From Scandinavium sp036409475 (lineage in GTDB: Bacteria > Pseudomonadota > Gammaproteobacteria > Enterobacterales > Enterobacteriaceae): a stretch of DNA of 64,000 nucleotides. The stretch is taken from NCBI RefSeq assembly GCF_036409475.1, contig NZ_JAYRCK010000021.1:30394-94393 (forward strand). Direction: 5' to 3'. The notes beneath the pieces were generated by a model, which worked only from the letters and a program-made list of their open reading frames with translations, made no database searches and was not told the origin of the DNA. Made by a program: the position numbers and the translations under genes. This document shows, in pieces, positions 7,998 to 16,529 of the stretch; the first letter of the stretch is position 1; each line of letters starts with the position of its first letter.

Positions 7998-9173
7998 TTA
8001 TTTTAATGGCTTGAAAACCATCCCTCCAAAAAATCGATTAAGAAAAAAATAGATATCTGCGGGCTTTTTAATCTGCTCATAAACATTTCCCCATGAGAAT
8101 AATTGCAATTGAATGCTCCCTCTTGAGTCCTCGGTAATGGCACCATCCCATACAATCCAGTGTGTTGGGATCGTTAATGCTGAACTTCCTCTCTCCAGGA
8201 GTCCGTCATTAATTAAAGTCACGACCTTGTATCCCTTTCGCGCATACTCATTAAGCTTATTAATGCCCTCTATACCCACCTGAGTAGCACCAACATTGCT
8301 GAAAATTAACTCGTACCCCGCTTTTTCAAACCATAACGTTAATGTGTTCCACATCGTGATCCCTGCTACAGGAGAACTTACCGAGTCATAACTCAAAACA
8401 ACATTCTCTGAATCCCTGAGTCCAGCCAACATCATCCAGTCTATTCCATAAATTCTCGGTCCATTTTCATCATGAAATGTTCCTGAGGGATGACGGCAGC
8501 CATCACCAGGTATAATTTCCAGCTCTCCTATCTTTGTTTTACCAAACTGCCAGAGGTCTCTGGCAGCCTGAGCGTAAACATCTGGCCTGTCGTGTTGCAA
8601 GCAATAGAAAAATGCAGCTGGACCACATAAACTGGTATCACCTTGTGCCGGATGACTTTGCTGTAAGAAGCGCTCCTGAATCGCTTTTTCTATCTCTTTT
8701 TTAGCAAAGGGATCAAGCGGACTTTCCGGTGAATATTCTTTTGCAATAAATCCTCTTTCCGGTCGTGATATTTTAATCGTTTTGACATTAGACCTTTCGC
8801 TTGCAGGGTGTGTTGTTCCGGTAGTGATAAAGTAGCAAGGGTTTTCTCGTTTGACTGAAGACCAGGAACGTCCTGTACTGAATTCCTGCAGAGTATACAT
8901 CCACGTGAAAGGTGTTGAAAAAAGCCGTTCAGTACTCAACATTTTTTTACTGTAGAGCATTACCTCCATCATATAAATAACACTCAATGCATCCTCAGTA
9001 TTCTCTGTTTTATGCTTTTGCGTTTCATAATTATCTGCTAGTGGCTGCTGCCTGACATCAAGGATGATTTTTTTAGTTCTGTTCGGCCCCATACGATAAA
9101 TACAAAGATCATAAATAATTTCATCAGGAGAAACATTGGAGAATATTTTGGTGCTGACGTCATAAATGGACAT
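7998..9173 (-). CDS. Predicted papain-like cysteine hydrolase, possible antibacterial effector
   Basis: A 391-residue protein of no family I can name. The C-terminal half has a papain/C39-like layout: Cys183 at a helix start in GDTSLCGPAAFFYCL, His338 in IPTHWIVWDG, and Asn363 in FSWGN (Asp343 is the alternative third residue). The 170-residue N-terminal part has no recognisable domain and there is no signal peptide, so export would need a dedicated system such as type VI secretion; no VgrG, PAAR or Hcp gene is near. It forms a tight pair with the lipoprotein gene downstream. The patch is visibly AT-richer than its flanks, which suggests acquisition. Possible roles: peptidoglycan amidase, protease or deamidase. 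Confidence 0.65.
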   Translation of the reverse strand: MSIYDVSTKIFSNVSPDEIIYDLCIYRMGPNRTKKIILDVRQQPLADNYETQKHKTENTEDALSVIYMMEVMLYSKKMLSTERLFSTPFTWMYTLQEFSTGRSWSSVKRENPCYFITTGTTHPASERSNVKTIKISRPERGFIAKEYSPESPLDPFAKKEIEKAIQERFLQQSHPAQGDTSLCGPAAFFYCLQHDRPDVYAQAARDLWQFGKTKIGELEIIPGDGCRHPSGTFHDENGPRIYGIDWMMLAGLRDSENVVLSYDSVSSPVAGITMWNTLTLWFEKAGYELIFSNVGATQVGIEGINKLNEYARKGYKVVTLINDGLLERGSSALTIPTHWIVWDGAITEDSRGSIQLQLFSWGNVYEQIKKPADIYFFLNRFFGGMVFKPLK

Positions 9174-9361
9174 AATTCATTCCTTTAAAACATACATAAT
9201 TATTATCAATCACTGACATCTATTCATTTTTTTAAATAAGCATAAAAATAAACTCTTAGATACCGAATTCTATAGGTTCCTGTTCCCTTTGTTGTATGTG
9301 ATCAATCACATTACAGTTAATTGAGACATGAAGAATGAAAGAATTGAGAAACCACACCCAT

Positions 9362-9390
9362 AAAAAAACCCGCCACAGGCGGGTTCGTTT
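9362..9390 (-). terminator. Terminator of glyQS
   Basis: An 8-bp perfect stem AACCCGCC/GGCGGGTT with an ACA loop. Read on the minus strand it is followed by seven Ts, immediately after the glyS stop. On the plus strand it is followed by CGTTTTA, so it may work both ways. Confidence 0.9.
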
Positions 9391-9406
9391 TATGCGTAAA
9401 GCCGGA

Positions 9407-11476
9407 TTACTGAAGAAGGGAAATATCCGCAACTTGCAGGAACAGCTCGCGCAGTTTGCTGAGCAGTGTCAGACGGTTGATACGCACGTCTTTATCGTCG
9501 GCGTTAACCATCACGTTTTCGAAGAACTCATCCACTGGCTCGCGCAGGGCTGCCAGTTCAACCAGCGCTTCCTGATAACGGCCTTCAGCGAAGAACGGCT
9601 GCAGTTTGTCGCGCAGCACGACCAAATTGCCTGCCAGCTTAATTTCTGCCGCTTCTTTCAGCACAGAGGCGTGAATGATGTCGTTCAGGGTCTCTTCGGA
9701 TTTCGCCAGGATGTTCGACACACGTTTGTTAGCTGCCGCTAGCGCTGCCGCTTCTTCCAGGGTACGGAAGTGAGAGACTGCTTTCATGCGCGCATCAAAA
9801 TCTGCCGGACGAGTCGGACGACGCGCCAGTACGGCCTGAATGGTGTCCACGCTGAAGCCTTCGTCCTGATACCAGGCACGGAAGCGACCCAGCATGAAGT
9901 CGATAACTTCATCCACCACTTTCGCGTTGGTCAGCTTGTCACCGTACAGACGCACCGCTTCTTCGGTCAGCGTTTGCAGATCGAGATTCAGGTTCTTCTC
10001 AACGATGATGCGCAGCACGCCGAGCGCCGCACGACGCAGCGCAAACGGGTCTTTGTCGCCTTTCGGATGCTGGCCAATACCAAAGATGCCCGCGAGGGTA
10101 TCCATCTTATCGGCAATCGCCACAGCACAGGCCACCGGGTTGGACGGCAGTTCGTCACCCGCGAAACGCGGCTGGTACTGCTCGTTCAGCGCCACTGCAA
10201 CGTCTTCGGCTTCACCGTCGTGACGCGCATAGTGCATGCCCATGATGCCCTGAGTGTCGGTAAATTCGAACACCATGTTGGTCATCAGGTCGCACTTGGA
10301 GAGCAGGCCCGCACGAGTCGCGTGGTTGACGTCTGCACCAATCTGCCCGGCAATCCAGCCCGCCAGGGCCTGAATGCGGTCAGTTTTGTCACGCAGCGTA
10401 CCCAGTTGCTGTTGGAACAGCACGGTTTGCAGACGTGGCAGGTTGTCTTCCAGACGCTTTTTACGGTCGGTGTTGAAGAAGAACTCGGCATCTGCCAGAC
10501 GTGGACGAACCACTTTCTCGTTACCGGAGATAATCTGCAGCGGATCTTTCGATTCGATGTTGGTCACGAAGATAAAGTTCGGCAGCAGTTTGCCGTCGTT
10601 GCCATACACCGGGAAGTATTTCTGGTCACCTTTCATGGTGTAGACCAGCGCTTCCGCAGGCACGGCGAGGAATTTCTCTTCGAATTTCGCCGTCAGGACA
10701 ACCGGCCATTCCACCAGGGAGGCCACTTCTTCCAGCAGGCTTTCGCTCAGATCGGCGTTACCGCCAATGTTGCGAGCCGCTTCTTCAGCATCGGCTTTGA
10801 TTTTGGCTTTACGCTGTTCGTAATCCGCAATGACTTTGCCACGCTCAGCCAGGATTTGCGGATACTGATCGGCATTGTCGATAGTGAATTCCGGTTCGCC
10901 CATAAAGCGATGGCCGCGAATCACACGATCGGACTGAATACCCAGAATGGTTGCCGGAATGACTTTATCGCCGAGCAGCAGCGTCACGGTATGAACCGGG
11001 CGCACGAACTGCACGTCGGACGCGCCCCAGCGCATCAGTTTTGGAATAGGCAGCTTGGTCAGCGAGGTGGCAATCATGTTCGGCAGCAACGCTTCGGCGC
11101 TTTCGCCTTTCACGTGCGCGCGATACAGCAGCCATTCACCTTTGTCGGTGACCATGCGCTCAGCCTGATCGACGGTAATACCGCAACCGCGCGCCCAGCC
11201 TTCTGCCGCTTTGCTCGGTTTGCCTTCTGCATCAAACGCTGCAGAGACCGCCGGGCCACGTTTTTCGACTTCGCGATCCGGCTGAGATCCCGCCAGATTG
11301 GCCACTTTCAGCGCCAGACGGCGTGGAGCAGCAAACCACTCTACGTTACCGTGGGCGAGGCCAGCGGCATCAAGTTCCGCAGTCACGTTGGCAGCAAAAG
11401 ATTCCGCCAGGCTGCGCAGGGCTTTTGGTGGCAGCTCTTCGGTGCCGATTTCCACCAGGAAAGTTTTTTCAGACAT
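9407..11476 (-). CDS. glyS: Glycine--tRNA ligase beta subunit
   Basis: The beta subunit of the bacterial alpha2-beta2 glycyl-tRNA synthetase. It contributes tRNA recognition and is needed for charging tRNA-Gly. The 689 residues match the E. coli length. It starts MSEKTFLVEIGTEELPPKALR, the B3/B4-like and HD-like body follows, and a C-terminal DALR-type anticodon-binding domain ends near residue 670 (FFENVMVNADDKDVRINRL). It lies nine bases downstream of glyQ in a two-gene operon. The opposite strand carries a 799-codon open frame, which I treat as a coding-bias shadow. Confidence 0.98.
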   Translation of the reverse strand: MSEKTFLVEIGTEELPPKALRSLAESFAANVTAELDAAGLAHGNVEWFAAPRRLALKVANLAGSQPDREVEKRGPAVSAAFDAEGKPSKAAEGWARGCGITVDQAERMVTDKGEWLLYRAHVKGESAEALLPNMIATSLTKLPIPKLMRWGASDVQFVRPVHTVTLLLGDKVIPATILGIQSDRVIRGHRFMGEPEFTIDNADQYPQILAERGKVIADYEQRKAKIKADAEEAARNIGGNADLSESLLEEVASLVEWPVVLTAKFEEKFLAVPAEALVYTMKGDQKYFPVYGNDGKLLPNFIFVTNIESKDPLQIISGNEKVVRPRLADAEFFFNTDRKKRLEDNLPRLQTVLFQQQLGTLRDKTDRIQALAGWIAGQIGADVNHATRAGLLSKCDLMTNMVFEFTDTQGIMGMHYARHDGEAEDVAVALNEQYQPRFAGDELPSNPVACAVAIADKMDTLAGIFGIGQHPKGDKDPFALRRAALGVLRIIVEKNLNLDLQTLTEEAVRLYGDKLTNAKVVDEVIDFMLGRFRAWYQDEGFSVDTIQAVLARRPTRPADFDARMKAVSHFRTLEEAAALAAANKRVSNILAKSEETLNDIIHASVLKEAAEIKLAGNLVVLRDKLQPFFAEGRYQEALVELAALREPVDEFFENVMVNADDKDVRINRLTLLSKLRELFLQVADISLLQ

Positions 11477-11485
11477 GGCCGCCTC

Positions 11486-12397
11486 TTATTTATTCTTGTT
11501 GCACATCGGGAAGCCCAGGGCTTCACGGGAAGCATAGTAAGCTTCTGCCACGGCTTTGGTCAGGGTGCGAATGCGCAGAATGTAGCGCTGACGCTCGGTG
11601 ACGGAGATGGCTTTACGCGCATCCAGCAGGTTGAAGCTGTGGGCGGCCTTCAGAATACGTTCGTAAGCAGGCAGTGGCAGCGGGTTTTCCAGCGCCAGCA
11701 ACTGCTGAGCTTCTTTCTCGTACTGCTCGAAGCAGGAGAACAGGAAGTCGACGTCTGCGTATTCGAAGTTGTAGGTGGATTGCTCCACTTCGTTCTGATG
11801 GAACACGTCGCCGTAGGTGGTTTTACCCAGCGGGCCGTCGCTCCAGACCAGGTCGTAAACGCTGTCTACGCCCTGAATGTACATCGCCAGACGTTCCAGA
11901 CCGTAGGTGATTTCGCCGGTCACCGGCTTACACTCCAGGCCGCCAACCTGCTGGAAGTAAGTGAACTGCGTCACTTCCATGCCGTTCAGCCACACTTCCC
12001 AACCCAGACCCCAGGCACCCAGTGTTGGGTTTTCCCAGTTATCTTCCACGAAGCGAATGTCGTGAATGGTCGGGTCCATGCCCAGCTCTTTCAGGGAACC
12101 GAGATACAGCTCCTGAATGTTGTCCGGAGACGGCTTAATCACCACCTGGAACTGGTAGTAATGCTGTAAACGGTTCGGGTTTTCACCGTATCGACCATCG
12201 GTCGGGCGGCGGGATGGCTGCACATAAGCAGTGGCCATCGGCTCTGGGCCGAGCGCGCGCAGACAGGTCATCGGATGGGAGGTGCCAGCGCCGACTTCCA
12301 TGTCCAGAGGTTGAACAATGGTGCAGCCCTGACGAGCCCAGTAATCCTGTAAGGTCAGGATCAGGCCCTGGAAAGTCCTGGTATCAAACTTTTGCAT
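11486..12397 (-). CDS. glyQ: Glycine--tRNA ligase alpha subunit
   Basis: The catalytic class II subunit that activates glycine. It has 303 residues, as in E. coli. The N-terminus MQKFDTRTFQGLILTLQDYWARQGC and the motif-2 region RPTDGRYGENPNRLQHYYQFQVV are clear, as is the ECKPVTGEITYGLERLAMYIQG motif-3 region. It is first in the operon with glyS and ends in MCNKNK. A short leader separates it from ysaB on the same strand. Confidence 0.98.
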   Translation of the reverse strand: MQKFDTRTFQGLILTLQDYWARQGCTIVQPLDMEVGAGTSHPMTCLRALGPEPMATAYVQPSRRPTDGRYGENPNRLQHYYQFQVVIKPSPDNIQELYLGSLKELGMDPTIHDIRFVEDNWENPTLGAWGLGWEVWLNGMEVTQFTYFQQVGGLECKPVTGEITYGLERLAMYIQGVDSVYDLVWSDGPLGKTTYGDVFHQNEVEQSTYNFEYADVDFLFSCFEQYEKEAQQLLALENPLPLPAYERILKAAHSFNLLDARKAISVTERQRYILRIRTLTKAVAEAYYASREALGFPMCNKNK

Positions 12398-12535
12398 ATA
12401 TTTTCGTGCTGGATACGTGTGGATTTAAGGAAGCGTCAAGTATACCCGCTGGCTGTGAGATATACAGTATGAATGGGCGTTGTTTCAGGAAAAATTGAGG
12501 GAAGGCAGTGCTTTTCGCCCCCTTCCCGCAGGCCA

Positions 12536-12838
12536 TCAGCGCATCGAAAGGTGTAAAAATTGGCCTTCTGAATCAAATGAGCAGATGAAACTCTCATTCC
12601 GGGGCGTATACCCTTTTAGCTCGTAGCTGCCCTGAAATTGCTCAAAGCCGGTGACATCAATCTTCTGCGCGCCCGTGTTATAGCGTTTTGCGGCCTGGCC
12701 TTTGCACAGCTGCTCCATTTCCAGCGAGCGAGACGGGTCCATCTTTGCTCGTTGCGCCTTTTGTTCGGGAGCCTGAGGGGAATTACACCCTGCGAGGGCG
12801 ACGACCACCAGCAACAGGGAGAAATACTTCATCATCAT
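12536..12838 (-). CDS. ysaB: YsaB family lipoprotein
   Basis: A 100-residue lipoprotein: MMMKYFSLLLVVVALAGC with lipobox LAGC (cysteine at 18) and mature region CNSPQAPEQKAQRAKMD. The C-terminal half QLCKGQAAKRYNTGAQKIDVTGFEQFQGSYELKGYTPRNESFICSF matches E. coli YsaB closely. Two further cysteines may pair in the periplasm. The function is unknown. It is upstream of glyQ on the same strand and divergent from wecH, as in E. coli. Confidence 0.92.
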   Translation of the reverse strand: MMMKYFSLLLVVVALAGCNSPQAPEQKAQRAKMDPSRSLEMEQLCKGQAAKRYNTGAQKIDVTGFEQFQGSYELKGYTPRNESFICSFDSEGQFLHLSMR

Positions 12839-13024
12839 TTTTCGTTACGGCCTTAATCGTTGGCTGTTATTGTCATAATTTATTTTTGGACGATTATTCT
12901 GACACGGATTTGCCCAATCCGTTCGACCCACAGTAAGACACCTGAGTCAAATCAGATTTTTCTAACAAGACAGGCGCGGTGTTTGCGGGTCAGACTTACT
13001 GTTCACCCTAATACTGAGGAACTG

Positions 13025-14020
13025 ATGTCGGGAAAGATTAACTGGATAACCAATCTGCGAGGGATTGCCTGCCTGATGGTGCTGATGATCCACACCACTA
13101 CCTGGTATGTGACCCACTCACACAGCACCAGCCTGTTTAACTGGGATATCGCCAACCTGCTGAATTCAGCCTCTCGCGTCAGCGTTCCGTTGTTTTTCAT
13201 GATTTCAGGCTATTTGTTCTTCGGCGAGCGCAGCGCCCAACCGCGCCATTTCCTGAGAATCGGGTTGTGTCTGCTGTTTTACAGTGCCATTGCGCTGCTC
13301 TATATCCTGCTTTTCACCCACATCAACATTGAGCTTTCACTGAAGAATCTGCTGCAAAAACCTGTTTTCTATCATCTGTGGTTTTTCTTCGCGATTTTCG
13401 TAATTTACCTGCTTTCCCCACTGATTCAGGTTAAAGCCGTCAACGGCTGGATGCTGCTGGCGCTGATGGTGGTTCTCGGGATAGTCGCCAACCCCAACAC
13501 GGTGCCGGTCAAAACAAGCGGATTTGAGTGGCTTCCGGTGAATCTGTACATCGATGGCGATACGTTTTATTACGTTCTTTATGGCCTGCTGGGCCGGGCG
13601 CTGGGGATGATGAATACCGATAAAAAACCGCTGACACTGCTGTGCGCGGGGCTGTTCCTCGCTTCGGTGTGGGTGATTTCCCGGGGAACGCTGCATGAAC
13701 TGAAATGGCGCGGTAACTTTGCCGACACCTGGTATCTTTACGCGGGGCCGATGGTCTTTATCTGCGCGGTCACGTTGCTGATTGTGGTGAAAAATACGCT
13801 AAATGGCCGCGAACTTCCGGGTTTAAGCACTATCTCTCAGCACTCCTTAGGTATTTACGGATTCCACGCCCTGCTGATTCATGCGCTGCGTTCCAGCGGC
13901 CTGGAACTCAAAAGCTGGCCTTTGTTAGATATCCTCTGGATTTTCAGCGCCACGCTTGCCGGCAGCCTGTTGCTGTCATTGCTGGTGCAGAAAATCGACA
14001 CTCGCCGGTTAGTCAGCTAA
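13025..14020 (+). CDS. wecH: O-acetyltransferase WecH (acyltransferase 3 family)
   Basis: WecH adds O-acetyl groups to enterobacterial common antigen, working in the inner membrane. From the ATG at 13025 the product is 331 residues, the E. coli length. It starts MSGKINWITNLRGIACLMVLMIHTTTWY, with the conserved family histidine in the first membrane helix and about ten hydrophobic segments. Longer in-frame starts back to 12860 add nothing family-like. AGGAACTG precedes the ATG. Its stop overlaps the end of the convergent regulator remnant by 12 bases; in E. coli yiaA and yiaB lie in this slot. Confidence 0.94.
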   Translation: MSGKINWITNLRGIACLMVLMIHTTTWYVTHSHSTSLFNWDIANLLNSASRVSVPLFFMISGYLFFGERSAQPRHFLRIGLCLLFYSAIALLYILLFTHINIELSLKNLLQKPVFYHLWFFFAIFVIYLLSPLIQVKAVNGWMLLALMVVLGIVANPNTVPVKTSGFEWLPVNLYIDGDTFYYVLYGLLGRALGMMNTDKKPLTLLCAGLFLASVWVISRGTLHELKWRGNFADTWYLYAGPMVFICAVTLLIVVKNTLNGRELPGLSTISQHSLGIYGFHALLIHALRSSGLELKSWPLLDILWIFSATLAGSLLLSLLVQKIDTRRLVS

Positions 14021-14348
14021 AGCGCGATGACGTGCCCGGTGTAATTGCCGGGCAGAGCTGAACCCCGCCGCCTGCGCGGCTTGTTCCACGCCACTGCCTT
14101 GCAACAGCCGTTGTTCTGCTAACGCCAGCCTGAGCTGTTCAAGGTAATCCCTGACGCTGATACCCAAATGCTGTCTGAACAAGCGAGTGAGGTGCCGAGG
14201 GGTGACATGGGCTCGCTCGGCGATGCCTGCCAGCGACCATGAATACTGCGGAACCGCCGTTAATGCGTCCTGCGCACGATGAATGGCAGGATGCAAATGA
14301 TTGCGATAGCACACCCGGCAACATCACGAACCAGACATCGGTGGTCAT
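14009..14348 (-). pseudogene. Remnant of a GlxA-family AraC regulator (large internal deletion)
   Basis: On the minus strand the locus opens with ATG and MTTDVWFVMLPGV, the typical first beta-strand of a DJ-1/PfpI-like GlxA regulator. Within a few codons, and in another frame, the sequence becomes CYRNHLHPAIHRAQDALTAVPQYSW, the linker that normally follows the complete DJ-1 domain. A complete AraC helix-turn-helix pair then runs to RHRALAD. About 180 residues of the sensing domain are therefore missing and the two parts are out of frame. A GTG at 14314 could still start a 101-residue DNA-binding fragment. It lies just downstream of the cysteine hydrolase it may once have controlled. Loss of function is inferred. 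Confidence 0.75.
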
Positions 14349-14884
14349 AGCGATTCAAGCGTCTCCGCAACAGTTTTGAGGGTAGCGAAACGCCCGTCCA
14401 GCACAGTTTCCGTCCTATGGCGCAGCGTTTCAACATCCAGCGTAACGCCTTTGTGGGTCATCGGAAAGGTCAGCGTCGCTTCCGTGACAAACGTGACCTG
14501 ATAGCCAAGATCGGAGGCCACACGCGTCGTGGTTTCACAGCACTGTTCGGTGCGTAATCCGCAAATGATCAGGTGATTGATATCGCGGCTTCTCAGCCAG
14601 AAGTCGAGCCCGGTATCGGTGAAAGCGTTGTGAACATGCTTAAAGAACGTCACGTCAGGTTGATGGCGCAAAAAGGACATCGGTTTCACGAAGCCGCTTT
14701 CCAGGGAAAATGGCCCCTGACTGTCGACATGAAAGATGTCGACCACAGGAATATCACGCTGCTGGCAGCCATCAATCAGTTGCAACATGACTGACTGAAA
14801 TGCTGGTAAATCAGCGGCCTGCCAAAATGGACGCTGTTCAAAAGACTGCTGCGTATCGATGTTAATCAGAGCGGTGCGGGACAT
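14345..14884 (-). CDS. Isochorismatase-like cysteine hydrolase
   Basis: A 179-residue member of the isochorismatase superfamily (nicotinamidase/ureidoacrylate-hydrolase type). The catalytic triad is visible as Asp in LINIDTQQSF (D10), Lys in FFKHVHNAF (about K101) and Cys in GLRTEQCCETT (about C132-133). The start at 14884 (MSRTALINID) has AGGAG eleven bases upstream; the longer in-frame ATG at 14929 adds 15 residues unlike the family. The substrate cannot be told. Its stop codon overlaps the start of the GlxA/AraC remnant by four bases, indicating an old hydrolase-regulator operon. Confidence 0.85.
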   Translation of the reverse strand: MSRTALINIDTQQSFEQRPFWQAADLPAFQSVMLQLIDGCQQRDIPVVDIFHVDSQGPFSLESGFVKPMSFLRHQPDVTFFKHVHNAFTDTGLDFWLRSRDINHLIICGLRTEQCCETTTRVASDLGYQVTFVTEATLTFPMTHKGVTLDVETLRHRTETVLDGRFATLKTVAETLESL

Positions 14885-14973
14885 GATGCAACTCCTGTTG
14901 AGGTCAGTGTAGAACAAGTCTGGCAACAAACAGGAGTCACGCGAAGGTCAAAAAAGGACAGCTAACCGTCGCT

Positions 14974-16428
14974 TCAGGACATTAACGGTTTTAGCTGTTG
15001 ATAAAGCTTACGGAACATTTCCCGACGGGGTGCATACGCGGCTACTTTCGCGGTATCGGGCTGATGTGTTTGCTCCAGCGTCAACTGAGGCAATAAACCT
15101 GAATACGGTTTTCCTGGATTCATCGCCAGTTGAGCAAGGCGTGCCGCCCCTAAAGCCGGGCCAACGTCGCCACCGGTGCGGTAATCCAGCGCAATGCCGC
15201 TGATATCGGCCAGCATTTGTCGCCAGTACGCGCTGCGTGCGCCGCCGCCAATCAGGGTCACACTTTTCGGCGTGATCCCACAGGCGTGAACCACATCCAT
15301 TCCATCAGCCAGCGCAAACCCCACGCCTTCGAGTACGGCTTGCGCCAGTTCTGCTGGGCCATGCTGATGAGTCAGCCCGAAAAAGACGCCTTTGGCATTC
15401 GGGTTATTGTGCGGAGTGCGCTCGCCGGAAAGATAGGGCAGGAACCACACCGGATCGGCATTTTTATCGGCTTTCTGCGCAGCAGCTAGTAATGCAGGCA
15501 CGTCATTCAGGCCTGTTAATTTTGCGGCCCAATCAAGACAGGAGGCGGCACTCAGCATCACCGACATCAGGTGCCAGCGCCCAGGCAACGCGTGACAGAA
15601 ACTGTGCACCGCGCTTTCAGGTTTGCTAAGGAAACCTTCGCTCACGGCAAAATAGACCCCGGACGTGCCGAGCGAGAGCATGGCCTGCCCGGCATCTGCC
15701 AGCCCAACGCCAACCGCCCCCGCCGCGTTATCCCCCCCGCCAGCCACAACAGGCACGGCGGGAATGTTCCACGCCTGAGCAACAGCCGGCAGCAGCGTGC
15801 CTGTTATCTCGCTTCCTTCAAACAGCGCGGGCATGTTGTCACGACTCAACCCGCACGCCTGCAGCATGTCGTCGCTCCAGTCTCGTTTTGCCACGTCCAG
15901 CCACATCGTGCCCGCCGCATCGGACATATCGCTGGCAAACTCGCCGGTCATTCGTAGACGCAGATAATCTTTCGGCAGCAGTACTTTATCAACCTGGTTA
16001 AAAACGTCCGGTTCATGCCGCTGAACCCACAGCAATTTTGGTGCGGTAAAGCCCGGCATCATCAGGTTGCCGGTGATTTCCCTTGAACGTGGAACCGCCG
16101 CTTCCAACAGCGAGCACTCTTCAGCACAGCGACCGTCATTCCATAAAATGGCTGGCCGCAGCACGCGCTGTTGTTTGTCCAGCAAGGTGGCACCGTGCAT
16201 CTGCCCGGCAATGCCCAGAGCTTTCACTTCCGCTAACGAATGTTGCGTGCTTAACGCTTTGATCGCGCGATCCGTCGCCAGCCACCATTGTTCGGGATCC
16301 TGTTCAGACCACAACGGATGAGGACGAGAGACAGTCAGTTTTTCGGTCTGTGAAGCCAGTACGTCGCCCTGCTCGCTAAGCAAAATTGCTTTTACGCCGG
16401 AGGTGCCGAGATCTATCCCGATATACAT
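14974..16428 (-). CDS. xylB: Xylulokinase
   Basis: XylB phosphorylates D-xylulose to xylulose 5-phosphate, which feeds the pentose phosphate pathway. It is a 484-residue FGGY kinase, the same length as in E. coli. It starts MYIGIDLGTSGVKAILL (phosphate-binding DLGTS), carries GGGDNAAGAVGVG with the catalytic aspartate, and has TLIGGGARSAYWRQMLADI near the C-terminus. It is the second gene of xylAB, separated from xylA by about 100 bases filled by a pair of REP palindromes that probably tune the relative message level. Confidence 0.98.
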   Translation of the reverse strand: MYIGIDLGTSGVKAILLSEQGDVLASQTEKLTVSRPHPLWSEQDPEQWWLATDRAIKALSTQHSLAEVKALGIAGQMHGATLLDKQQRVLRPAILWNDGRCAEECSLLEAAVPRSREITGNLMMPGFTAPKLLWVQRHEPDVFNQVDKVLLPKDYLRLRMTGEFASDMSDAAGTMWLDVAKRDWSDDMLQACGLSRDNMPALFEGSEITGTLLPAVAQAWNIPAVPVVAGGGDNAAGAVGVGLADAGQAMLSLGTSGVYFAVSEGFLSKPESAVHSFCHALPGRWHLMSVMLSAASCLDWAAKLTGLNDVPALLAAAQKADKNADPVWFLPYLSGERTPHNNPNAKGVFFGLTHQHGPAELAQAVLEGVGFALADGMDVVHACGITPKSVTLIGGGARSAYWRQMLADISGIALDYRTGGDVGPALGAARLAQLAMNPGKPYSGLLPQLTLEQTHQPDTAKVAAYAPRREMFRKLYQQLKPLMS

Positions 16429-16450
16429 GAGTGGGTTCCTTAAGCGTCAA

Positions 16451-16521
16451 TGCCCGGTGGCGCTGCGCTTGCACCGGCCTACAAAACCCTGTAGGCCCGG
16501 TCAGCGTAGCGCCACCGGGCA
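16451..16521. repeat. Inverted REP pair (BIME) between xylA and xylB
   Basis: Two REP palindromes face each other: TGCCCGGTGGCGCTGCGCTT...GGCCTAC (16451-16482) and GTAGGCCCGGTCAGCG...CACCGGGCA (16491-16521). Transcription of xylAB passes through, so the pair could stabilise the xylA 3' end and reduce xylB relative to xylA. Confidence 0.85.
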
Positions 16522-16529
16522 ATCAGAGG

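Noticed and set aside
9770..12169. A 799-codon open frame antisense to glyS and glyQ
   Set aside because: It exactly mirrors highly expressed genes with strong codon bias, has no ribosome site, domain or membrane pattern, and is His/Arg/Gln-rich as expected for a reverse-frame shadow.
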